Of a stretch of 64,000 bases of DNA, positions 63,736-64,000 are shown one piece after another; position 1 is the first letter of the stretch, and each line of letters starts with the position of its first letter. Source of the DNA: Forficula auricularia (taxonomy: Eukaryota; Arthropoda; Insecta; Dermaptera; Forficulidae); the NCBI GenBank assembly GCA_024734495.1, contig JALMQS010000085.1, forward strand, positions 14,112,048 to 14,176,047. Reading direction: 5' to 3'. Position numbers and translations under genes: made by a program. Below the pieces are notes generated by a model. That model saw only the letters and a program-made list of their open reading frames with translations, did not search any database and was not told where the DNA came from.

Positions 63736-64000
63736 CGGAATATTTATTTATTTATTTAATCATTTATCTCTATTTACAGATTTAAAAGCTTATACAGTGC
63801 TCTGAGGCAGTTTGCCTCAGATGAGCAGTAAAAAAGAATATTTCATATAAAATAAAAGAAGAGAAAAACAAAAACAAAAATGTGTGTGAAAAAGAAAACT
63901 CTAGTGAAAGGAAGGTGAGAGAGCCAGCAGAGGGAAAAGGACACCAAAAAAGAGACGCTCACTCCCGAAACCCACCCCTGTGCAGATATGCAGATTGAAT
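63736..64000. other. probable retroelement 3' end and unassigned sequence
   Basis: (TTTA)n at 63741-63755 is followed by GTGCTCTGAGGCAGTTTGCC, resembling a non-LTR or SINE 3' end in minus orientation. The final 100 bases are purine-rich without a frame. Confidence 0.35.

Overview
This is AT-rich eukaryotic DNA with a repeat load typical of an arthropod, most likely an insect; I cannot fix the order from the sequence. Supporting signs are tRNA-derived SINEs, non-LTR reverse transcriptase remnants, mariner/Tc1, hAT, Harbinger-like and pogo-like elements, a DUF4817-type remnant, Penelope-like hammerhead ribozyme sequences, a nuclear mitochondrial 16S fragment and introns with GT-AG borders. There are no operons, Shine-Dalgarno sites or CRISPR arrays.

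Only one host gene is convincing. It lies on the minus strand from about 61793 down to 49589 and is a split gene for a C6orf136-like (DUF2358) protein. Six coding exons join in frame and end at a stop codon; the 5' exon or exons are missing or not recognised. Its introns hold two abutting giant foldbacks (57662-58995 and 59000-61190), a decayed non-LTR copy, SINEs, two TTAA-flanked elements, a Harbinger-like MITE and hammerhead palindromes. One weak candidate exon on the plus strand lies at 62828-62934.

Layout. 1-11 kb: foldbacks (1764-2676, 4772-6137), a polyadenylated retrocopy, a MITE, a 177-bp satellite array (7356-8384) and the first ACCGACTTC repeat. 11-20 kb: dispersed repeats, a 115-121-bp tandem array, a Harbinger-like MITE, a hAT transposase relic (17174-18119) and a hammerhead palindrome. 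20-31 kb: a composite hAT element, the best hammerhead palindrome (21909-22235), several foldbacks and a 1.1-kb near-perfect palindrome with four tRNA-like units (28468-29572). 31-43 kb: a segmental duplication, more hammerhead palindromes, hAT elements, three SINE or tRNA-like families and a Tc1 relic. 43-49 kb: a non-LTR reverse transcriptase pseudogene carrying a MITE and a 101-bp hammerhead-headed insertion, a pogo-like MITE and the mitochondrial fragment. 49-62 kb: the DUF2358 gene. 62-64 kb: a 124-bp tandem repeat and a pogo/Tigger-like end.

The most notable system is the recurrence of hammerhead-type motifs (CTGANGA, stem II, GAAA) inside palindromic elements. The loci have different stem II sequences that still pair, and several have a stem III made of a short self-complementary tract, as expected for ribozymes that act as dimers. 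In the palindromes each arm carries the motif on its own strand, so a transcript from either strand contains a sense copy and an antisense copy.
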